A DNA stretch of 64,000 nucleotides from SLDF01 sp964537925 (lineage in GTDB: Bacteria > Bacteroidota > Bacteroidia > Chitinophagales > Saprospiraceae), in the NCBI GenBank assembly GCA_964537925.1, contig CAZICV010000001.1, positions 992,001 to 1,056,000 of the forward strand, in the 5' to 3' direction. Of the stretch, positions 60,800 to 64,000 are shown piece after piece. How positions within the stretch are numbered: position 1 is the stretch's first letter; every line of letters begins with the position of its first letter. The notes under the pieces were generated by a model, which did no database searches, was not told the DNA's origin, and worked only from the letters and a program-made list of their open reading frames with translations. The position numbers were made by a program, and so were the translations under genes.

Positions 60800-62332
60800 A
60801 TGTCCGCATCTCTCAAGCCGATCCGTTCTGCATTGATATCCGTATACCACAAGACAGGACTGGACACGCTGGTCAGCAAGCTGCACGCCCAGGGCGTGGT
60901 GTTCTACTCCACGGGAGGCACCCAGGAGTTTCTCCAGTCGTTGGGTATACCTGTACATGCTGTCGAAAACCTGACAGGCTATCCTTCGATACTGGACGGG
61001 AGAGTAAAGACGCTGCACCCCAAAGTATTCGGAGGCATACTGGCCCGCCGCGAGGAGGATCATCTCAGCCAGCTGCGTACATACGATATTCCTGAGATCG
61101 ATCTCGTGCTGGTGGACCTCTACCCGTTTGAACAGACGGTAGCCAATACCCGTGATGAAAAGACGATCATCGAAAAAATAGACATCGGCGGTATCTCTCT
61201 TATCCGCGCCGCTGCCAAAAACTACGGCGACGTGGTGATCGTTCCATCCAGCGACGAGTATGGCCTGCTGGAGTCCTGGATCGACGAGCAGGGCGCTGCG
61301 ACCAGTCTCGAACAGCGCCGGGAGCTGGCTACAAGGGCTTTTGGCGTAAGCGCACACTACGATACCGCTATATTCAGCTACTTCAACGAAGTGTCCGGTC
61401 TGCCCGCTTTCCGCGTACAGCAGACCGGCGGTTCCGCGTTGCGCTATGGTGAAAACCCGCATCAGAAAGCTACCTTCTACGGAGACCTGAGCCAGGTACT
61501 GGAAGTACTGAGCGGTAAGGAGCTCTCCTATAATAACCTGGTGGACGTGGATGCGGCCCTGCAGATACTGGAGGAATTCAAACAGTCTCCGCCCACTTTT
61601 GCCATCCTCAAGCACAACAACCCCTGCGGCCTGGCTACCAGGAGCAGTGCAGGAGAAGCCTGGGCTGCCGCGCTGGCCGGAGACCCGGTATCGGCCTTTG
61701 GAGGGATCATCATCAGCAATACTGTCGTCGATCTCGAAACGGCCGCAGCCATCGATCAGCTGTTCTATGAAGTACTGGCAGCGCCCGGCTTTACCGGCGA
61801 AGCACTGGAACTGCTGCAAAAAAAGAAAAACCGGATCCTGCTGCGCCTCAAGGACTGGCACTACCCCGCGCGTTCCTATCGCTCCCTGCTCAACGGCACG
61901 ATCACACAGGATACGGACTTGCACAAACACGCAACCCCGGACTGGAAGACAGCGACAACCGCACAACCCACGGCAGCGCAGACAGAAGACCTGTACTTTG
62001 CCAATAAATGTGTCAAGCATCTCAAGTCCAACGCCATCGCACTGGTCCGTGAAGGGCAGCTCATCGGGATCGGCTGCGGGCAGACTTCGAGGGTAGATGC
62101 CCTGAGACAAGCCTTACTCAAGGCAAGGTCATTTGGCTTCGAGACTGCCGGCGCTGTGCTGGCATCGGATGCTTTCTTCCCGTTTGGCGACTGTGTATCG
62201 ATCGCGCACGAGGCAGGTGTCGCCGCTTTCGTACAACCCGGCGGTTCCGTGCGGGACCAGGAGAGTATCGACTTCTGCAATGAACATGGACTTCCAATGG
62301 TCTTCACAGGCGTACGTCACTTCAAACACTGA
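60800..62332 (+). CDS. purH: bifunctional AICAR transformylase/IMP cyclohydrolase
   Basis: Performs the last two steps of IMP synthesis; cytoplasmic, 510 residues. The N-terminal IMP cyclohydrolase domain (1-195) has ALISVYHKTGL, STGGT and DGRVKTLHPKVFGG. The AICAR transformylase domain (about 200-510) has LRYGENPHQKA, FAILKHNNPCGLA with the Lys-His pair, and SDAFFPFGD with VQPGGSVRDQE near the end. It lies 12 nt upstream of coaX. Confidence 0.97.
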   Translation: MSASLKPIRSALISVYHKTGLDTLVSKLHAQGVVFYSTGGTQEFLQSLGIPVHAVENLTGYPSILDGRVKTLHPKVFGGILARREEDHLSQLRTYDIPEIDLVLVDLYPFEQTVANTRDEKTIIEKIDIGGISLIRAAAKNYGDVVIVPSSDEYGLLESWIDEQGAATSLEQRRELATRAFGVSAHYDTAIFSYFNEVSGLPAFRVQQTGGSALRYGENPHQKATFYGDLSQVLEVLSGKELSYNNLVDVDAALQILEEFKQSPPTFAILKHNNPCGLATRSSAGEAWAAALAGDPVSAFGGIIISNTVVDLETAAAIDQLFYEVLAAPGFTGEALELLQKKKNRILLRLKDWHYPARSYRSLLNGTITQDTDLHKHATPDWKTATTAQPTAAQTEDLYFANKCVKHLKSNAIALVREGQLIGIGCGQTSRVDALRQALLKARSFGFETAGAVLASDAFFPFGDCVSIAHEAGVAAFVQPGGSVRDQESIDFCNEHGLPMVFTGVRHFKH

Positions 62333-62344
62333 CCCCGCAGCGCC

Positions 62345-63064
62345 ATGAAATTGTGCCTGGATATCGGCAACAACCGCATCAAAGCGGGCTGGTTTGACAG
62401 GGACCCGCTCGCACCTGCTGAGACGCTGACCCTGGAAGGCGACCTGCATTCCGTACTCGATACCCTGGAGCAAACCGGGCGTATCCGGCCGGGACTTTGC
62501 TGTAGTGTCAGGCCCCTCGGAGAAGATATACGGGACAGACTGGATTCCATGCATATCGCTGTGCTCGACCACCGCACCACACTGCCTTTTCCTAATCACT
62601 ACAAGACTCCTGAGACCCTGGGCAAGGACCGGCTCGCTGCTGTGGCAGGTGCCTATGCCATAGCTCCCGCGTCAAGCGCCCTGATCATCGATGCAGGTAC
62701 TTGTGTGACCTATGACCTGCTCGACGTCGGACAAGGCTACCTGGGAGGCAATATTGCACCAGGTATGTATATGCGCCTGCAAGCCATGCACGAGTATACA
62801 GCAGCACTCCCGCTGGCAAAGCCCGCTGAAGAGATTGTCGAACTGGGAACGGATACGATATCCGCCCTACAGGCAGGCGCTCAGACCGGTCTTTGCATGG
62901 AGATAAATGCTTTTATCGGGTTCTACCAAAATAAATATCCCGGTCTAAACATTTTCTTAACCGGCGGAGATGCTTCTTATCTTTGCAGTCACTGTGTACA
63001 GGGCGCGCGGTACGAACCATATCTAGTACTGATCGGCCTGAACGAAATATATAGCCACCAATGA
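62345..63064 (+). CDS. coaX: type III pantothenate kinase
   Basis: First step of coenzyme A synthesis; ASKHA fold, 239 residues. Motifs: LCLDIGNNRIKAGWF at the start (phosphate-1), ETLGKDRLAAVAGA (pantothenate site), LIIDAGTCVTYDLLD (phosphate-2) and YLGGNIAPGM. The final FLTGGDASYL is the adenosine-binding block. Its stop overlaps the start of the next gene by 4 nt (ATGA). A coaX-to-outer-membrane-protein order is common in Bacteroidota. Confidence 0.95.
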   Translation: MKLCLDIGNNRIKAGWFDRDPLAPAETLTLEGDLHSVLDTLEQTGRIRPGLCCSVRPLGEDIRDRLDSMHIAVLDHRTTLPFPNHYKTPETLGKDRLAAVAGAYAIAPASSALIIDAGTCVTYDLLDVGQGYLGGNIAPGMYMRLQAMHEYTAALPLAKPAEEIVELGTDTISALQAGAQTGLCMEINAFIGFYQNKYPGLNIFLTGGDASYLCSHCVQGARYEPYLVLIGLNEIYSHQ

Positions 63065-64000
63065 GCCATAAAAAGCTACTCCTCTCCCTGGGTTTTATTT
63101 GTATCTGGATATCCTCGGTTTCAGGACAGAATCAGGAAAACGCCCCTTATTCCAGGTTCGGCCTGGGCGACTTCACTGATCCATACCTGGCTGCACAAGG
63201 CCAGATGGGCGGATGGTCCGCCGCTTACCAGGATCCTTATTTCATTAACTACCTCAACCCTGCATCGCTTTCATACCTGCAGGCCACGGCGCTGGAAGTA
63301 GGCGTATACGGGAGCCATACATGGCTGAAGAACGACCTGGGAGGCAGTACGCGGCAGTGGGGAGGCAACCTGAGCTATATATCACTGGCTTTCCCGATCA
63401 AGAACCCGCTCAATGATATGCTCAGCAGGCGCACCAGGAAATTCTTCTGGGGAGCAGGCCTGACCCTGGTCCCTTTTACACGAGTGTCGTACAATGTTTC
63501 GACCACGGAATTTGCCGAAGGGCTTGGGAGGATAAGGCGACAGTACAATGGCAGCGGAGGGACTTACAAGATCTTGCTGGGCAATGGTTTCAGGTACGGC
63601 GATATTTCAGTCGGGTTCAATGCAGGCCTGCTCTTTGGCAAGCTGCGGCAGGACCGCCTGGTATTGCTGGAAGACTATACCAACTACTATCTCGACAATC
63701 TCAATGACGACCAAGTGGTCAACTCTTTTGTCTGGAATGCCGGAGCGCAGTACAATATCTGGCTCAGAAGACCGAAAGAAGAAGAGACACGCAAGACCAG
63801 GCGCTATCTCACAGTCGGAGCATACGGCAACAGCGGGGGCAACTACGTGAGCGAAGTATCCCGCCTTTATATCGGCTACAATACGCTCACCCAGCTCTCG
63901 GATACGTTGCTCAACGAACGGGATTCGAGGGAGCGGGGCATCATGCCTTCCAGCTTCACTTTCGGACTGGCATATAACGATGAGAACCGGATACGGATCG
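63061..64000 (+). CDS. outer-membrane beta-barrel protein, incomplete at window end
   Basis: The first 313 codons of an exported protein that runs off the window. A signal peptide (about 1-22, ending SVSGQ) is followed by NAPYSRFGLGDF, a block typical of a Bacteroidota outer-membrane barrel family found after coaX. Later NPASLSYLQ and alternating aromatic strands (FFWGAGLTLVPF, YLTVGAYGNSGG) agree with a FadL- or PorV-like barrel. Translation overlaps the coaX stop by 4 nt. No function is known to me; the C terminus is not visible. Confidence 0.82.
   Translation, partial: MSHKKLLLSLGFICIWISSVSGQNQENAPYSRFGLGDFTDPYLAAQGQMGGWSAAYQDPYFINYLNPASLSYLQATALEVGVYGSHTWLKNDLGGSTRQWGGNLSYISLAFPIKNPLNDMLSRRTRKFFWGAGLTLVPFTRVSYNVSTTEFAEGLGRIRRQYNGSGGTYKILLGNGFRYGDISVGFNAGLLFGKLRQDRLVLLEDYTNYYLDNLNDDQVVNSFVWNAGAQYNIWLRRPKEEETRKTRRYLTVGAYGNSGGNYVSEVSRLYIGYNTLTQLSDTLLNERDSRERGIMPSSFTFGLAYNDENRIRI

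Noticed and set aside
60782..62110. 442-codon open frame on the minus strand
   Set aside because: Antisense to purH, whose both domains are intact; no recognisable motif in the antisense product.
1..64000. Search for phage, IS elements, toxin-antitoxin or defence genes
   Set aside because: No transposase, integrase, phage structural gene or known defence gene was recognised among the proteins in the window.

Overview
The window looks like a chromosomal segment of a Bacteroidota bacterium, most likely in or near the Saprospiria (inference from gene content, not from a marker-gene search). The supporting signs are type IX secretion (T9SS) cargo with type A and type B C-terminal sorting domains, a PorV/PorQ-family barrel, a carboxypeptidase-like/TonB-dependent receptor, a 22-module SprB-repeat surface protease, a Bacteroidota-style LptC/CNNM pair, and promoters of the Bacteroidota type (TTTG, 19 nt, TAnnTTTG). 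I see no phage, insertion sequence, integrase or CRISPR array; most genes are core housekeeping genes in short operons.

Layout. 1-1.6 kb: ruvC facing a greA-HIT pair. 1.7-10.5 kb: a leftward unit of TonB-dependent receptor, a 1346-residue secreted protein and a PorV/PorQ-like barrel, ending in a terminator. 10.7-15.5 kb: a 2-hydroxyacid dehydrogenase, clpB, and an MtfA-like membrane protein that has lost its zinc-binding residues. 15.5-15.7 kb: tRNA-Phe with a clear promoter and terminator. 15.8-17.7 kb: yicC-gmk-apaG. 17.7-18.5 kb: a gene-free stretch with an orphan rightward terminator, possibly the end of a small RNA. 18.6-22.7 kb: TPR membrane glycosyltransferase-like protein, dprA, alkaline phosphatase. 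22.8-32.4 kb: lipA and a partner, a polysaccharide deacetylase-like protein, upp with a sodium:solute symporter, rlmN, an orphan histidine kinase, pckA. 32.8-39.7 kb: the SprB-repeat metalloprotease. 39.7-42.7 kb: an ABC transporter with a histidine-rich permease and two tandem CFFC-motif proteins, a probable metal-handling system. 42.8-46.2 kb: ileS with a swapped GxHH signature. 46.2-51.3 kb: a WecA/MraY-type transferase, uppS and bamA (envelope biogenesis). 51.4-56.5 kb: a SerA-like dehydrogenase, a small membrane protein, and a coupled T9SS cargo-lptC-CNNM operon. 56.7-64 kb: pssA, purS, rsmI, rhomboid with a proline-rich partner, tdk, purH, coaX and the start of an outer-membrane protein cut by the window edge.

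Much of the window serves envelope building: lipid carrier synthesis (uppS, WecA-like), LPS export (lptC), barrel assembly (bamA), phospholipid (pssA), and proteins exported by T9SS. The points most worth a second look are the His-rich ABC/CFFC cluster, the GxHH isoleucyl-tRNA synthetase, the degenerate MtfA-like protein, the receptor/giant protein/PorV unit, the surface protease with two odd cysteine-shifted modules, and the possible small RNA near 18 kb.
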